Shown here one piece after another: positions 1 through 10,795 of a stretch of 64,000 nucleotides of DNA (position 1 is its first letter; every line of letters begins with the position of its first letter). Where the stretch lies: positions 62,001 through 126,000 of the forward strand of contig CAMFIE010000007.1 of NCBI GenBank assembly GCA_945952315.1, given 5' to 3'. A program made the position numbers and the translations under genes. The notes under the pieces are model-generated. The model saw only the letters and a list, made by a program, of their open reading frames with translations, was not told where the DNA came from and did not search any database. Source of the DNA: an uncultured Rhizobium sp. (GTDB lineage: Bacteria > Pseudomonadota > Alphaproteobacteria > Rhizobiales > Rhizobiaceae).

Positions 1-140
1 GCGAGGACGCCCGCGAAAAGGCGCGCGAATGGTTTGCCACCTATCCGAAAGCCGCCTACTGGACCGAGGTGGAAAGCTGGCGTCAGCTCGAGGGCGACCG
101 CATCGAATTCACCATGCGCCGCCTGCCTTCGGCGGACTGA
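1..140 (+). CDS. C-terminal end of an unidentified protein (partial)
   Basis: An open frame runs in from the left edge (codons begin at base 3) and stops at TGA 138-140. It gives about 45 residues, rich in charged and aromatic residues and ending in RRLPSAD. No motif lets me name the family. It converges on trmL with a 19-base gap and no obvious terminator. The reading frame looks real from its GC-rich third positions, but only the last part of the gene is visible, so no function is offered. Confidence 0.5.
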   Translation, partial: EDAREKAREWFATYPKAAYWTEVESWRQLEGDRIEFTMRRLPSAD

Positions 141-159
141 GTGCCGGGTCTTTCCGTCT

Positions 160-639
160 CTACGGGCTGAAAACCGAGGCAAAGCCACCCGTCTGGCGCA
201 GCGCCTCGCCGACGATCATCGCGACCGATACGGCGAGATTGATGGATCGCTGGCCTTCCACCATCGGGATCAGCACCCGGTAATCCGCCCGTTCATGCAC
301 GTTCTCCGGCACGCCGGCACTTTCCCGCCCGAAGAGCAAGGTATCGCCTGGCTGAAAATCAAACGCCGTGTAGGGAAGGGCGGCCTTTGTGGAGGCGAGG
401 ATCAGGCGGCGGTTTTCAAGCCGTAAACCTTCATCGAACCGCTCGAAATTCACATGCCGTGTAAGGGCGGCCATTGCGAGATAATCCATGCCCGCGCGCT
501 TCAGATTGCGGTCCGAAACGTCGAATCCGGCCGGTTCGATCAGGTCCACGCCAAGGCCAAGGCAGGCGGCAAGGCGCAGGATCGTGCCGGTATTTCCCGG
601 AATATCGGGCTGGTAAAGGGCGATGCGGATCGGTTTCAT
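160..639 (-). CDS. trmL: tRNA (cytidine(34)-2'-O)-methyltransferase TrmL
   Basis: This 159-residue SpoU/SPOUT-family enzyme should 2'-O-methylate the wobble nucleotide of certain leucine tRNAs using S-adenosylmethionine. The three knot motifs are visible: NTGTILRLAACLG near the N-terminus, LLFGRESAGVPE in the middle, and a final block with EGQRSINLAVSVA. The length matches E. coli TrmL (157 residues). The frame stays open further upstream, but I start at MKPIRIALYQP (ATG at 639) because the family begins there. The gene is divergent from the leader ORF and ABC exporter that follow. Confidence 0.93.
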   Translation of the reverse strand: MKPIRIALYQPDIPGNTGTILRLAACLGLGVDLIEPAGFDVSDRNLKRAGMDYLAMAALTRHVNFERFDEGLRLENRRLILASTKAALPYTAFDFQPGDTLLFGRESAGVPENVHERADYRVLIPMVEGQRSINLAVSVAMIVGEALRQTGGFASVFSP

Positions 640-776
640 GCCATTCTGGTAGTGATTTTGTGCTTTTGGCGCAACATGGGCGGGCAAGTTTCAAGATCGT
701 TAAAATTGACAGTTTCCAACTGCGGCGGGTCAGTCTAGCATCCCGGCATCGATAACCCGAACCAGAGGAGGCCAGC

Positions 777-827
777 ATGTCTACTTGGATTTTGATCCTC
801 CTCCCGTCAGCAGCCTCTCGCGGCTAG
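777..827 (+). CDS. Putative 16-residue leader peptide upstream of an ABC exporter
   Basis: An ATG at 777 follows a near-perfect Shine-Dalgarno (GAGGAGG, 765-771, spacing 5) and opens a 16-codon frame, MSTWILILLPSAASRG, closed by TAG at 825-827. A TTGACA hexamer lies at 706-711, although no convincing -10 partner was found. The next gene, an ABC exporter, starts 126 bases downstream with a weaker ribosome-binding site. A strong ribosome-binding site on so short a frame ahead of an exporter resembles leader peptides that sense translation stress, but this is inference. It could also be a chance ORF in an untranslated leader. Confidence 0.45.
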   Translation: MSTWILILLPSAASRG

Positions 828-904
828 CTTTTTCACCTCGGTTCGCAGTTTCTCACCCTTAATGTCTGGCGGCCCCGTCGCCGCTCTTGTCACCGGTTCC
901 CTTG

Positions 905-923
905 GCGTGCGCCTTGCGCATGC
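905..923 (+). other. Hairpin between the leader ORF and the ABC exporter start
   Basis: Bases 905-912 pair with 916-923 around a 3-base loop, giving an 8-bp stem with one G-U pair. It has no following T run, so it is not an intrinsic terminator. It lies 30 bases before the exporter ATG and could affect its translation. This is a structural observation only. Confidence 0.35.
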
Positions 924-953
924 GGTTCCGGCATCGATTTTCGGAGCAAGTCC

Positions 954-2861
<1,908 letters not shown>

Positions 2862-2880
2862 TGACAGGAGCGGCGGGCGG

Positions 2881-3207
2881 TCAGGCCTGCCGTTCTTTGG
2901 GACCCGAAACCGCGTCAGAAATCTGTGCTGGCGCGGTTTCAATTGTAAATCCGAGTGCCGACAGCATTTTCCAGACGGTCATGAAGTCCGGTTTGCCATC
3001 CTCGACCAATGCAGCTTTCAGGGTTTCTTCAGGCAAATCCATTTTGTCCGCAATCTGCGAAATCCCCTCGGAACGCGCGGCTATTGCCAGTACGTGCGCG
3101 AAGTAGGCGGGATCATTCATCGAGAGTGCTTCCGAGAGGAACAGGCGAATATCCTCTCCGGTTTTCAGCGCAGAAGCGAGATCGAGCGGTTCCAGTCGTG
3201 CCGTCAT
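2881..3207 (-). CDS. HigA-like antitoxin of an addiction module
   Basis: This 108-residue protein resembles the putative addiction-module antidote family (HTH antitoxins paired with Gp49/HigB-like toxins). It contains a helix-turn-helix region around residues 50-85 (ISQIADKMDLPEETLKAAL) and the family's conserved FMTVWKMLSALGF segment. It would bind and neutralise the toxin encoded just upstream, and repress the shared promoter. Its ATG overlaps the toxin stop by four bases (3204-3207), so the two are translationally coupled. Toxin-first order is typical of HigBA systems. Confidence 0.85.
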   Translation of the reverse strand: MTARLEPLDLASALKTGEDIRLFLSEALSMNDPAYFAHVLAIAARSEGISQIADKMDLPEETLKAALVEDGKPDFMTVWKMLSALGFTIETAPAQISDAVSGPKERQA

Positions 3208-3500
3208 GTCAAAATCTCCCGCTTCAGGCGTTTTGCCCGGGCGATATCCCGTGATTGGCTATCCTTGTCGCCGCCACACAATAGAAGCACAATATCGCCA
3301 CCACGCAATGTGAAATATACCCGATATCCTGGTCCGAAATCCACTTTCAGTTCAAACACATTGTCTCCCACCGACCGGTAGTGCCCGAAATTGCCGAATT
3401 CCACCCGCGCAAGACGTTCGAAAATCACGATGCGCGCCCGTTGATCGCGAAGTGATGCTTCCCAGCGTTCGAAGGCGGTGGTCCTGACGAGGCGGTACAA
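3204..3500 (-). CDS. HigB/RelE-superfamily toxin (Gp49-like killer protein)
   Basis: This 98-residue basic protein has the layout of the phage-derived Gp49-like/HigB addiction killer family: an N-terminal FERWEASLRDQRAR helix, a central GDNVFELKVDFGPGYRVYF strand pair, and a C-terminal LLLCGGDKDSQSRDI segment with a Lys/Arg-rich tail. Such toxins usually cleave mRNA on the ribosome. The start is TTG at 3500, preceded by GGGGAG. An AT-rich stretch (3540-3560, with TATATA) just upstream is the likely promoter and operator. The pair sits between two paralogous ABC exporter genes. Confidence 0.85.
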   Translation of the reverse strand: MYRLVRTTAFERWEASLRDQRARIVIFERLARVEFGNFGHYRSVGDNVFELKVDFGPGYRVYFTLRGGDIVLLLCGGDKDSQSRDIARAKRLKREILT

Positions 3501-3624
3501 CGGGCTCCCCGATGCTATATCCGTAAGTTCGACCTTGTAAATTTAGCGCTATATATAATTCAAGTCCAGTTGATGACTTTCATTTTCATTTTGAAACCGC
3601 GGCGAGGCGGCCTATATCGGCTGC

Positions 3625-5493
3625 ATGATGTTCAAGCCCGTCCTTTCCCTGTTCGAAAACTGGATCAAGCCCTATGACCGCAAGGGGGATCTCACCCCGC
3701 CGCGCGCGCTTTGGCCTTTCATCTGGTTCTATGTCTCGCAGGCGAAATGGCCGTTCTTTGCCATGCTGGTGCTGGGCGGCTTTGTCGCCATGCTGGAAGC
3801 GGGGCTGTTCTATTTTGTCGGGCGGCTGGTGGATATGCTCGGCACGGTGTCGAAGGCGGATGGATGGCACGGGCTCTGGGCAGCGCACGGGTTTGAACTC
3901 GGCCTGATGCTGTTCGTGGTTCTGGTCGTGCGCTTCCTCGCTGCAGCGCTCAGCGCTCTTGTCGAAGAGCAGACGATTGTCGTCGGCTATTACACGATGT
4001 CACGCTGGCAAGCCTATGCGCATGTGGCGCGCCAGTCGGTGAGCTTCTTCCAGAACGATTTTTCCGGCCGCATCGTCACCAAGGTGCTGGCCGCCGGGCA
4101 GGCGACGGGCGATCTGATGGTCGCGCTGTTGCAGAATGTCTGGTTCATCGTGATCTACACGGTCTCGACGCTTGTGCTGTTTGCGCAGGTGGACTGGCAT
4201 CTCTCGGCCATCGTTGTCGTCTGGATCGTCGGCTTCCTGTTGATTTCACGGCATTTTGTACCCCGCATCCGCAAGCTTTCGCGGGCGTCCGCCGAGGCGA
4301 ATTCCGCGCTCAACGGCCGCATCGTCGATGCCTATGCCAACATCCAGACGCTGAAGCTCTTCGGCCGCGAGGAGGACAGCGACAATTATGTGAAGGCCGG
4401 ATTCCAGCGGGTGAACGACACGGTGAAAACCTTCGTGCGCCATGTGACGGGTGTACGTTCGGCGCTTTCGATGCTCTCCGGCGTGATGATTGCGGCAATC
4501 GCCGGTTTTTCCATCCATCTCTGGTTCCTCGACCAGATCAGCGCCGGTGGCGTTGCGGTGACCCTTGGCCTCGTGCTGCGACTGAACATGCTGCTTGGCC
4601 GCATGATGACCCATTTCAACTCGGTGATGCGCAATATCGGCACGATCCAGAATTCGGCGGAAATGCTCGCCGAGCCCATCCGGCTTTTGGATCGACCGGA
4701 TGCGACGGTGCTGAAACCGAAAGACACGGAAATCCGCTTTTCCGATGTTACCTTCCATTATGGTCGTGGCGCGGGCGTGCTGGAAAAGCTGAACCTCACG
4801 ATCCGCCCGGGTGAAAAGGTCGGCATCGTCGGCCGCTCGGGCGCGGGCAAATCCACGCTGGTGAACCTGCTCCTGCGGTTCCACGATGTGGAGGGCGGAA
4901 GCATCACGATTGGCGGCGAGGACATTTCCGCCGTCACGCAGCATTCGCTGCGCAGCCAGATCGGCATGGTCACGCAGGATACAGCCCTTCTGCACCGTTC
5001 GATCCGCGACAATATCCTCTTTGGTCGCACGGACGCCACCGACGAACAGCTGATGCATGCGATCCGCATGGCGGAGGCCGACCAGTTCATCGAAACGCTG
5101 CAGGACCAGATGGGTCGCAAGGGGCTGGATGCCCATGTGGGCGAGCGCGGCGTAAAACTCTCCGGCGGCCAGCGCCAGCGCATCGCGATTGCTCGCGTGC
5201 TTCTGAAGGATGCGCCGATCCTGGTGCTGGACGAGGCGACATCCGCGCTGGATTCGGAAGTCGAGGCCGCCATTCAGGGCAATCTGGAGCGGCTGATGCA
5301 GGGCAAGACAGTGCTGGCAATCGCCCATCGCCTTTCCACGATTGCCGCGCTCGACCGGCTTGTGGTGATGGATCAGGGGCGCATCATCGAAGAGGGAACG
5401 CATGCCCGTCTGGTGGCCGCCGGTGGCCTCTATTCGGAGCTCTGGGCCCGCCAGTCCGGCGGCTTCATCGCGGTGGACGAGGCGGCGGAATAG
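3625..5493 (+). CDS. ABC exporter, fused membrane and ATP-binding domains (second of two)
   Basis: This 622-residue paralogue of the 954-2861 gene has the same fold: a membrane domain (residues ~30-330) and an ATPase domain with Walker A GRSGAGKS (403-410), LSGGQ (512-516), Walker B LVLDE (catalytic Glu537) and H-loop His568. It should act as an inner-membrane exporter of unknown substrate. ATG codons lie at both 3625 and 3628; either may be used. The two genes look like a tandem duplication later separated by the HigBA pair. They could form homodimers or pair with each other. Confidence 0.93.
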   Translation: MMFKPVLSLFENWIKPYDRKGDLTPPRALWPFIWFYVSQAKWPFFAMLVLGGFVAMLEAGLFYFVGRLVDMLGTVSKADGWHGLWAAHGFELGLMLFVVLVVRFLAAALSALVEEQTIVVGYYTMSRWQAYAHVARQSVSFFQNDFSGRIVTKVLAAGQATGDLMVALLQNVWFIVIYTVSTLVLFAQVDWHLSAIVVVWIVGFLLISRHFVPRIRKLSRASAEANSALNGRIVDAYANIQTLKLFGREEDSDNYVKAGFQRVNDTVKTFVRHVTGVRSALSMLSGVMIAAIAGFSIHLWFLDQISAGGVAVTLGLVLRLNMLLGRMMTHFNSVMRNIGTIQNSAEMLAEPIRLLDRPDATVLKPKDTEIRFSDVTFHYGRGAGVLEKLNLTIRPGEKVGIVGRSGAGKSTLVNLLLRFHDVEGGSITIGGEDISAVTQHSLRSQIGMVTQDTALLHRSIRDNILFGRTDATDEQLMHAIRMAEADQFIETLQDQMGRKGLDAHVGERGVKLSGGQRQRIAIARVLLKDAPILVLDEATSALDSEVEAAIQGNLERLMQGKTVLAIAHRLSTIAALDRLVVMDQGRIIEEGTHARLVAAGGLYSELWARQSGGFIAVDEAAE

Positions 5494-5739
5494 TCCTTTT
5501 GCGTCACAAGCTTGGCTCAAGCCCGCGGCTGTGAATTCAACCTTGGTTGTGGTCTATCCCCGTCCATCAACAAAATCCCGCGACAAACCGTCCATATCGC
5601 CCTGCGAAGACTGGACATGAAGGCTGATCAAGCTTAGAACGCGCCGGATTGCCGGGGAATCTGTGGCCGAAATGTGGCCGCTGCATCGATTCGGCGGGGC
5701 AATACTTGTCGCGAACTTGCGTGAGAGGATGGTTTAGCC

Positions 5740-6318
5740 GTGAGCGAACACGATAACAACAACGGAAACCAGGGCGAACCCAATCGCCGCGATTTCCTTT
5801 ACCTGACCACAGGCATGGCCGGTGTCGTCGGCGCCGCTGCCGTGGCATGGCCGTTCATCGACCAGATGCGGCCGGACGCTTCGACCCTTGCACTGGCCTC
5901 GATCGAAGTTGACGTGTCCGCCCTGCAGCCGGGCATGTCGCTCACCGCCAAGTGGCGCGGCAAGCCGGTTTTCATCCGCAACCGCACCGACAAGGAAGTC
6001 GAGGAAGCCAAGGCCGTGCAGCTGACCGATCTCAAGGATCCGGTCGCGCGCAATGCCAATATCGCGCCCGACGCCCAGGCAACCGATGTTGACCGCTCTG
6101 CTGGCGAAGGCAAGGAAAACTGGATCGTGATGATCGGCTCCTGCACCCATCTCGGCTGCGTTCCGCTTGGTCAGGCCGGTGATTTCGGCGGCTGGTTCTG
6201 CCCGTGCCATGGCTCGCACTACGATACGGCTGGCCGTATCCGCAAAGGCCCGGCACCGATGAACCTTGCCGTGCCGACCTATTCGTTCATTTCCGATACA
6301 GTGATCAAGATCGGTTAA
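5740..6318 (+). CDS. petA: Rieske iron-sulfur subunit of cytochrome bc1
   Basis: This 192-residue protein is the Rieske subunit that passes an electron from quinol to cytochrome c1. The N-terminus carries a Tat-type signal ([10 protein letters not shown]) followed by a single membrane anchor (~15-40). The 2Fe-2S ligands are present: CTHLGC at 135-140 (Cys135, His137) and CPCHGSH at 154-160 (Cys154, His157), with Cys140 and Cys156 forming the usual disulfide. The start is GTG at 5740 behind GAGAGGA. It is first in petABC, 13 bases ahead of petB. The upstream 246 bases hold no other gene. Confidence 0.97.
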   Translation: MSEHDNNNGNQGEPNRRDFLYLTTGMAGVVGAAAVAWPFIDQMRPDASTLALASIEVDVSALQPGMSLTAKWRGKPVFIRNRTDKEVEEAKAVQLTDLKDPVARNANIAPDAQATDVDRSAGEGKENWIVMIGSCTHLGCVPLGQAGDFGGWFCPCHGSHYDTAGRIRKGPAPMNLAVPTYSFISDTVIKIG

Positions 6319-6331
6319 GGGGATACTGATT

Positions 6332-7642
6332 ATGAGTGGTCATTCGTCTTACGAACCATCAACCGGACTTGAGAAGTGGATCGACGCGCGCATGCCTTTG
6401 CCGCGCCTGATGTACGACAGCTTCGTTGCCTATCCGGTTCCGCGCAACCTGAACTATGCCTATACATTCGGCGCCATGCTTTCGGTCATGCTGATCGTGC
6501 AGATCCTGACCGGCGTCGTGCTGGCCATGCACTATTCGGCTGAAACCACCGTTGCCTTCACCTCGGTCGAAAAGATCATGCGTGATGTGAACCATGGCTG
6601 GCTGCTGCGCTACATGCATGCCAATGGCGCATCGTTCTTCTTCATCGCCGTTTACCTGCACATTGCCCGCGGCCTCTATTACGGTTCGTACAAGGCTCCG
6701 CGCGAAATCCTCTGGATTCTCGGCGTGGTCATTTACCTGCTGATGATGGCAACCGGCTTCATGGGCTACGTGCTTCCCTGGGGTCAGATGTCCTTCTGGG
6801 GGGCAACCGTTATCACCGGCTTCTTCTCGGCCTTCCCCTGGGTGGGTGAGTGGATCCAGCAGTTCCTGCTCGGCGGCTTTGCCGTGGACAATCCGACGCT
6901 GAACCGCTTCTTCTCGCTGCACTACCTGCTGCCCTTCATGATCGCAGGCGTTGTCGTGCTGCACGTCTGGGCCCTGCATGTGACCGGCCAGACCAATCCG
7001 ACCGGCGTTGAAGTCAAGTCGAAGACCGACACCGTGCCCTTCACGCCCTATGCGACGCTGAAGGATGCGCTTGGCGTATCGATCTTCCTGATCGTCTATG
7101 CCTGGTTCATCTTCTACATGCCGAACTACCTCGGCCATCCGGACAACTACATCCCGGCGAACGCGCTGAAGACGCCTGCCCACATCGTTCCGGAATGGTA
7201 TTACCTGCCGTTCTACGCGATGCTGCGCGCCATCACCTTCAACATCGGCCCGATCGACTCGAAGCTCGGTGGCGTTCTGGTGATGTTCGGCTCGATCATC
7301 ATCCTGTTCTTCCTGCCCTGGCTGGATACGTCCAAGGTACGCTCGGCCGTTTACCGTCCGTGGTACAAGCTGTTCTTCTGGCTGTTCGTGGTGAATGCGA
7401 TCATGCTTGGCTGGCTGGGTTCGCGTCCGGCTTCCGGCACCGGCCTCATCGGCCTGCTGTTCCAGGGAGATATCGTTGGCAATTATGTCGGCATGTCGCA
7501 GCTCGGTACGCTCTACTATTTTGGCTTCTTCATCGTGATCATGCCGGTTCTCGGCCTTCTGGAAACGCCGCGTCGTCTCCCGAATTCGATCACGGAAGCC
7601 GTGCTTGAGAAGAGCGGCAAGTCCGCCGGCGCCAGCGCCTGA
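6332..7642 (+). CDS. petB: Cytochrome b of the bc1 complex
   Basis: This 436-residue polytopic protein carries the two b hemes. The ligand histidines are His96/His110 in helix B and His197/His211 in helix D, each pair 14 apart as expected for bacterial cytochrome b. The PEWY motif of the quinol oxidation site is present ([10 protein letters not shown]). About eight membrane helices are visible. It is not fused to cytochrome c1, unlike the FbcH polyprotein of Bradyrhizobium. AAGGGGA upstream overlaps the petA stop and sets the ATG at 6332. Confidence 0.98.
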   Translation: MSGHSSYEPSTGLEKWIDARMPLPRLMYDSFVAYPVPRNLNYAYTFGAMLSVMLIVQILTGVVLAMHYSAETTVAFTSVEKIMRDVNHGWLLRYMHANGASFFFIAVYLHIARGLYYGSYKAPREILWILGVVIYLLMMATGFMGYVLPWGQMSFWGATVITGFFSAFPWVGEWIQQFLLGGFAVDNPTLNRFFSLHYLLPFMIAGVVVLHVWALHVTGQTNPTGVEVKSKTDTVPFTPYATLKDALGVSIFLIVYAWFIFYMPNYLGHPDNYIPANALKTPAHIVPEWYYLPFYAMLRAITFNIGPIDSKLGGVLVMFGSIIILFFLPWLDTSKVRSAVYRPWYKLFFWLFVVNAIMLGWLGSRPASGTGLIGLLFQGDIVGNYVGMSQLGTLYYFGFFIVIMPVLGLLETPRRLPNSITEAVLEKSGKSAGASA

Positions 7643-7669
7643 TTGATGCGACAGAGAGGGATTGAAACA

Positions 7670-8545
7670 ATGAAAAAGCTTGTTGCAAGCATTCTGTCGC
7701 TGGGCATCCTCGCAGGCGCGGCCACGTTCGCGCTTGCCGAAGGCAATGTCGACCTGAAGGAAGCCGTGGAACATGCAGAAAAGAACCTGCATTACCCGAT
7801 CCTGAAGCCGAAGAATGAATCCTGGAGCTTTGCCGGCCCGTTCGGCAAGTATGACAAAGCCCAGCTTCAGCGCGGCCTCAAGGTCTACAAGGAAGTCTGC
7901 TCCGCCTGTCATTCGCTGAACCTGGTCTCCTTCCGCAATCTGGAAGACCTGGGTTATTCGGAAGCACAGGTAAAGGCTTTCGCGGCTGAATACGAAGTGC
8001 AGGACGGTCCGAACAGCGATGGTGAAATGTACACCCGCAAGGCCGTGCCGTCGGATCGCTTCCCGGCCCCGTTCGCCAATGCCGAAGCGGCTGCTGCCGC
8101 AAACAATGGCGCGGTTCCGCCGGACTTCTCGCTGATCGCCAAGGCGCGCGGCGTGGAGCGTGGCTTCCCGACCTTCATCGTCGACATTTTCACCCAGTAT
8201 CAGGAAGGCGGCCCGGACTATGTCTACTCGCTGCTGACCGGATATCAGGAGCCGCCGGCCGGTGTGGAAGTGGCCGAAGGCACGCACTTCAACCCGTACT
8301 TCATCGCTGCAAAGGCGCTGGCGATGGCGCCGCCGCTGAGCGATGGTCAGGTGACCTACGACGATGGTTCGCCGCAGACGGTTGACCAGTATGCCAAGGA
8401 CATTGCCGCTTTCCAGATGTGGGCTGCAGAGCCGCATCTGCCGGAGCGCAAGCGCACCGGTTTCATGGTCATGGTGTTCCTGGCAATCTTCACCTCGCTG
8501 ATCTACGTCACCAAGAAGTCGGTCTACGCGAACAAGGAACATTGA
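7670..8545 (+). CDS. petC: Cytochrome c1 of the bc1 complex
   Basis: This 291-residue protein has a Sec signal peptide (cleavage after ALA, residue 23), the covalent heme-c site CSACH at residues 77-81, and a C-terminal membrane anchor ([17 protein letters not shown]) that holds the heme domain in the periplasm. The frame is open from a TTG at 7643, but I start at ATG 7670, which has GAGAGGGA upstream and gives a clean signal peptide. It is the last gene of petABC and is followed by a strong terminator. Confidence 0.97.
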   Translation: MKKLVASILSLGILAGAATFALAEGNVDLKEAVEHAEKNLHYPILKPKNESWSFAGPFGKYDKAQLQRGLKVYKEVCSACHSLNLVSFRNLEDLGYSEAQVKAFAAEYEVQDGPNSDGEMYTRKAVPSDRFPAPFANAEAAAAANNGAVPPDFSLIAKARGVERGFPTFIVDIFTQYQEGGPDYVYSLLTGYQEPPAGVEVAEGTHFNPYFIAAKALAMAPPLSDGQVTYDDGSPQTVDQYAKDIAAFQMWAAEPHLPERKRTGFMVMVFLAIFTSLIYVTKKSVYANKEH

Positions 8546-8570
8546 TCGCAAGATCGTTCCGCAAGAGTTG

Positions 8571-8598
8571 AAAAGGCGGCCCCTGTGGCCGCCTTTTT
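8571..8598 (+). terminator. Intrinsic terminator of petABC
   Basis: A 7-bp GC stem (8575-8581 with 8587-8593) around a 5-base loop is followed by five T. It ends the petABC transcript and lies 66 bases before apt. Confidence 0.9.
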
Positions 8599-8663
8599 CA
8601 TGGAAACGGCGCGTCAGGATTGCTAGGCTGATGCGCAATCCCGCGTCATCATATGGGTGTCTC

Positions 8664-9206
8664 ATGCCGCTGTCCCGCTCCGAACTTGCCGCCTCGATCC
8701 GCTCCATTCCGGATTATCCGAAGCCCGGCATCATCTTCCGCGATATCACCACGCTGCTTGGCAATCCGCGGGCTTTCCGCCGGGCTGTTGATGAGCTGGT
8801 GAATCCCTATGTGGGGCTGAATGTCGGCAAGATCGCCGGTATGGAAGCGCGCGGCTTCATCCTCGGCGGCGCGGTTGCACACCAGCTTTCCGCCGGTTTC
8901 GTGCCGATCCGCAAGAAGGGCAAGCTGCCACATGAGACCGTCTCGATTGCCTACAGCCTCGAATATGGCGTCGACGAGATGGAGATCCATCGCGATGCGG
9001 TTCTGCCGGGCGAGAAGGTGATCCTGGTGGACGACCTGATTGCCACCGGCGGCACGGCGGTCGGCGCGGTTCAGCTGCTGCGCCAGCTCGGCGCGGAAGT
9101 GGTCTCCGCCTGCTTCGTCATCGACCTGCCGGACCTTGGCGGCCGCGCCAAGCTCGAGGCGCTCGGCGTGGAAGTGCGCACGCTGGTGGAGTTCTCCGGG
9201 CATTAG
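8664..9206 (+). CDS. apt: Adenine phosphoribosyltransferase
   Basis: This 180-residue purine-salvage enzyme converts adenine and PRPP to AMP. The PRPP-binding loop [14 protein letters not shown] is at residues 119-132, and [18 protein letters not shown] near the N-terminus is characteristic of Apt. The frame extends upstream through the petC terminator, so the longer start is rejected; ATG 8664 gives the family length, although its ribosome-binding site is weak. Apt beside petABC is common in rhizobial genomes. Confidence 0.96.
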   Translation: MPLSRSELAASIRSIPDYPKPGIIFRDITTLLGNPRAFRRAVDELVNPYVGLNVGKIAGMEARGFILGGAVAHQLSAGFVPIRKKGKLPHETVSIAYSLEYGVDEMEIHRDAVLPGEKVILVDDLIATGGTAVGAVQLLRQLGAEVVSACFVIDLPDLGGRAKLEALGVEVRTLVEFSGH

Positions 9207-9332
9207 CCCTTGGTCGTGAATTCCGTGATTGCAGGCGGATTCGGCAACGGGTTCGCTTGCCTTATGAAAGAATCTTATTAACATCGGCAATGCTTACATT
9301 GATCATTCAATTGCATTGGGAGGATGTTGATA

Positions 9333-9788
9333 ATGAAGTACAACACTTTTGGAATTTCGATGCTGCTGGTCGCCGCATCGACCGGTCTGGCCCGTGCGGA
9401 TTCCGTGGCTGATGTCACGGCTGCCGCGACGGCCTATTTCAACGCGCAGAATGCGCATGATCTCGCGACTGTCAGCGCGATGCTTGTTCCGTCAGAAGAT
9501 CTGCTGGTGGTGCGCGGTCCTGCCGTGAGCTGGGGCAGGGATGCGGCCATCAAGCAATATGAGGCGATCTACAAAGGTGTGTGGAAACTTGAGACCGACG
9601 GCAAGCCGCCGAAGGTCGTGATGGTGGGCGAGTCGGCCGCGGAAACTTTTGTTCCGGTAACCTTCACCGTTGGCCCGAAGGAAGGCCAGACGAAGCAGTT
9701 CACCATGAATGTCACCCAGGTCTGGGTAAAGACGGATGGCAAGTGGCTCACCCAGAGCATTCTTGCCACGCCGCTCCCGCAGCAGTGA
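9333..9788 (+). CDS. Secreted NTF2-like (SnoaL/DUF4440-type) protein
   Basis: This 151-residue protein has a Sec signal peptide (cleavage near ARA, residue ~22) and then a single NTF2-like fold: ATAYFNAQNAHDLATVSAM, WGRDAAIKQYEAIYKG, and a strand ending in VTQVWVKTDGKW. Such proteins are small periplasmic binding or stress proteins with varied roles; no catalytic residues can be assigned. An earlier ATG at 9324 abuts the GGGAGG ribosome-binding site (9318-9323), so ATG 9333 with spacing 9 is preferred. It is monocistronic. Confidence 0.75.
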   Translation: MKYNTFGISMLLVAASTGLARADSVADVTAAATAYFNAQNAHDLATVSAMLVPSEDLLVVRGPAVSWGRDAAIKQYEAIYKGVWKLETDGKPPKVVMVGESAAETFVPVTFTVGPKEGQTKQFTMNVTQVWVKTDGKWLTQSILATPLPQQ

Positions 9789-9794
9789 TCGTCT

Positions 9795-10262
9795 TTACTC
9801 GAATTCGATCACATTGCTTTCGAACCGCAATACCAGCTCGCCGTGCTGATTGAGGCCCTCGGCAAGGCCGGTATTCATGTGCCAGCCGGGGCGGCTTGCC
9901 ATGGCGCGGGTGCTGATCGGGGTGAGGAAATAGGTGACCGTATCGCCCGCATAGACCGGCTTTGGCCAGGCGAGATTGCGAAAACCGGGGGAGGGGCCCA
10001 TCTTCGGCGGGGTCTTTCCCTCGGCGATCAGCCGTTTTGCCTCGCTCCTGAAGAAGGCGACATTGCGCTGCATCCAGCCCGCGCAGGTGTGCCAGCCGGA
10101 AGTGCAGAGCCCGCCGAGCAGCGAGGCCTTCGCGGACTCCTCGTCCAGATGAAAGACCTGCGGATCGAATTTCGTGGCAAAGCGGATGATGTCCTCAGCG
10201 CTGAAATGCACCGTGCCCATATCCAGCCTTTCGCCGACCTTGTACAGTTCCGCGAGCCTCAT
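9795..10262 (-). CDS. MaoC-family dehydratase (hot-dog fold), second in operon
   Basis: This 155-residue protein is a MaoC/R-hydratase-like hot-dog protein: DIIRFATKFDPQVFHLDEESA, then GGLCTSGWHT, then WPKPVYAGDTV. Family members hydrate enoyl-CoA or act in polyhydroxyalkanoate and fatty-acid metabolism. The catalytic Asp/His of the MaoC pattern fits FDPQVFHLD. It overlaps the upstream paralogue by four bases (10259-10262), so the two are co-translated and may form a heterodimer. Substrate is unknown. Confidence 0.85.
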   Translation of the reverse strand: MRLAELYKVGERLDMGTVHFSAEDIIRFATKFDPQVFHLDEESAKASLLGGLCTSGWHTCAGWMQRNVAFFRSEAKRLIAEGKTPPKMGPSPGFRNLAWPKPVYAGDTVTYFLTPISTRAMASRPGWHMNTGLAEGLNQHGELVLRFESNVIEFE

Positions 10263-10723
10263 GCGGATGCCTCCACGGGTTCGCGCAGGGCCATCATGAT
10301 GGCATTTTCACCGGCCAGCACCAGCTCGCCTTTCTGGTTGTAAAGCTCGTTGCGGAAGCGCACCACGCCGATGCCCGGGCGCGAGCGCATCGGGCGCGTT
10401 TCGAGAACAATGCTCTTTCCGGAAAGTGTGTCGCCCGCCAGCACCGGCTTGCGCCATTCGAGAAAATCGATCCCCGGCGCGCCCTGGCTGCTGCTTTCAA
10501 GCACATAGCTTTCGCACAGCATCCGCATCATCATCGCGCAGGTATGCCAGCCGGAAGCGGAAAGCCCGCCGAGAATGCTGGCTCTGCCGCCCTCTTCCGA
10601 AAGATGCATCGGTTGCGCATCGAATTCGCGCGCGAATTCGATCACTTCACCCGCATCGACCCGTTTCGGGCCAAGCGCGAATTCCCGCCCCGGATTAAAG
10701 TCCTCATACCAGAATTTTTTCAA
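10259..10723 (-). CDS. MaoC-family dehydratase (hot-dog fold), first in operon
   Basis: This 154-residue paralogue of the next gene shares the EFAREFDAQPMHLSEE and GGLSASGWHT blocks and the WRKPVLAGDTL strand. I start at TTG 10723 because GAAGAGGAT lies 6 bases upstream; the frame stays open far into the divergent regulator, which cannot be coding on both strands. Paired MaoC subunits are known as heterodimeric R-hydratases. The divergent Crp/Fnr gene is 72 bases away and may control both. Confidence 0.84.
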   Translation of the reverse strand: MKKFWYEDFNPGREFALGPKRVDAGEVIEFAREFDAQPMHLSEEGGRASILGGLSASGWHTCAMMMRMLCESYVLESSSQGAPGIDFLEWRKPVLAGDTLSGKSIVLETRPMRSRPGIGVVRFRNELYNQKGELVLAGENAIMMALREPVEASA

Positions 10724-10795
10724 AACTATCCTCTTCTCCAAACGGAAATCGCACTGCACAATGGCGTCATGTGTTTTAGAATTCAAGGGTGAAAC

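Noticed and set aside
5494-5739. Small gene or riboswitch upstream of petA
   Set aside because: Only a short TGTGGCCG direct repeat was noticed and no conserved RNA fold or translatable frame; it is probably just the petABC promoter region.
7643-7669. TTG start for petC adding nine residues
   Set aside because: The ATG at 7670 has a good ribosome-binding site and yields a normal signal peptide, whereas the longer form would precede it with a charged extension.
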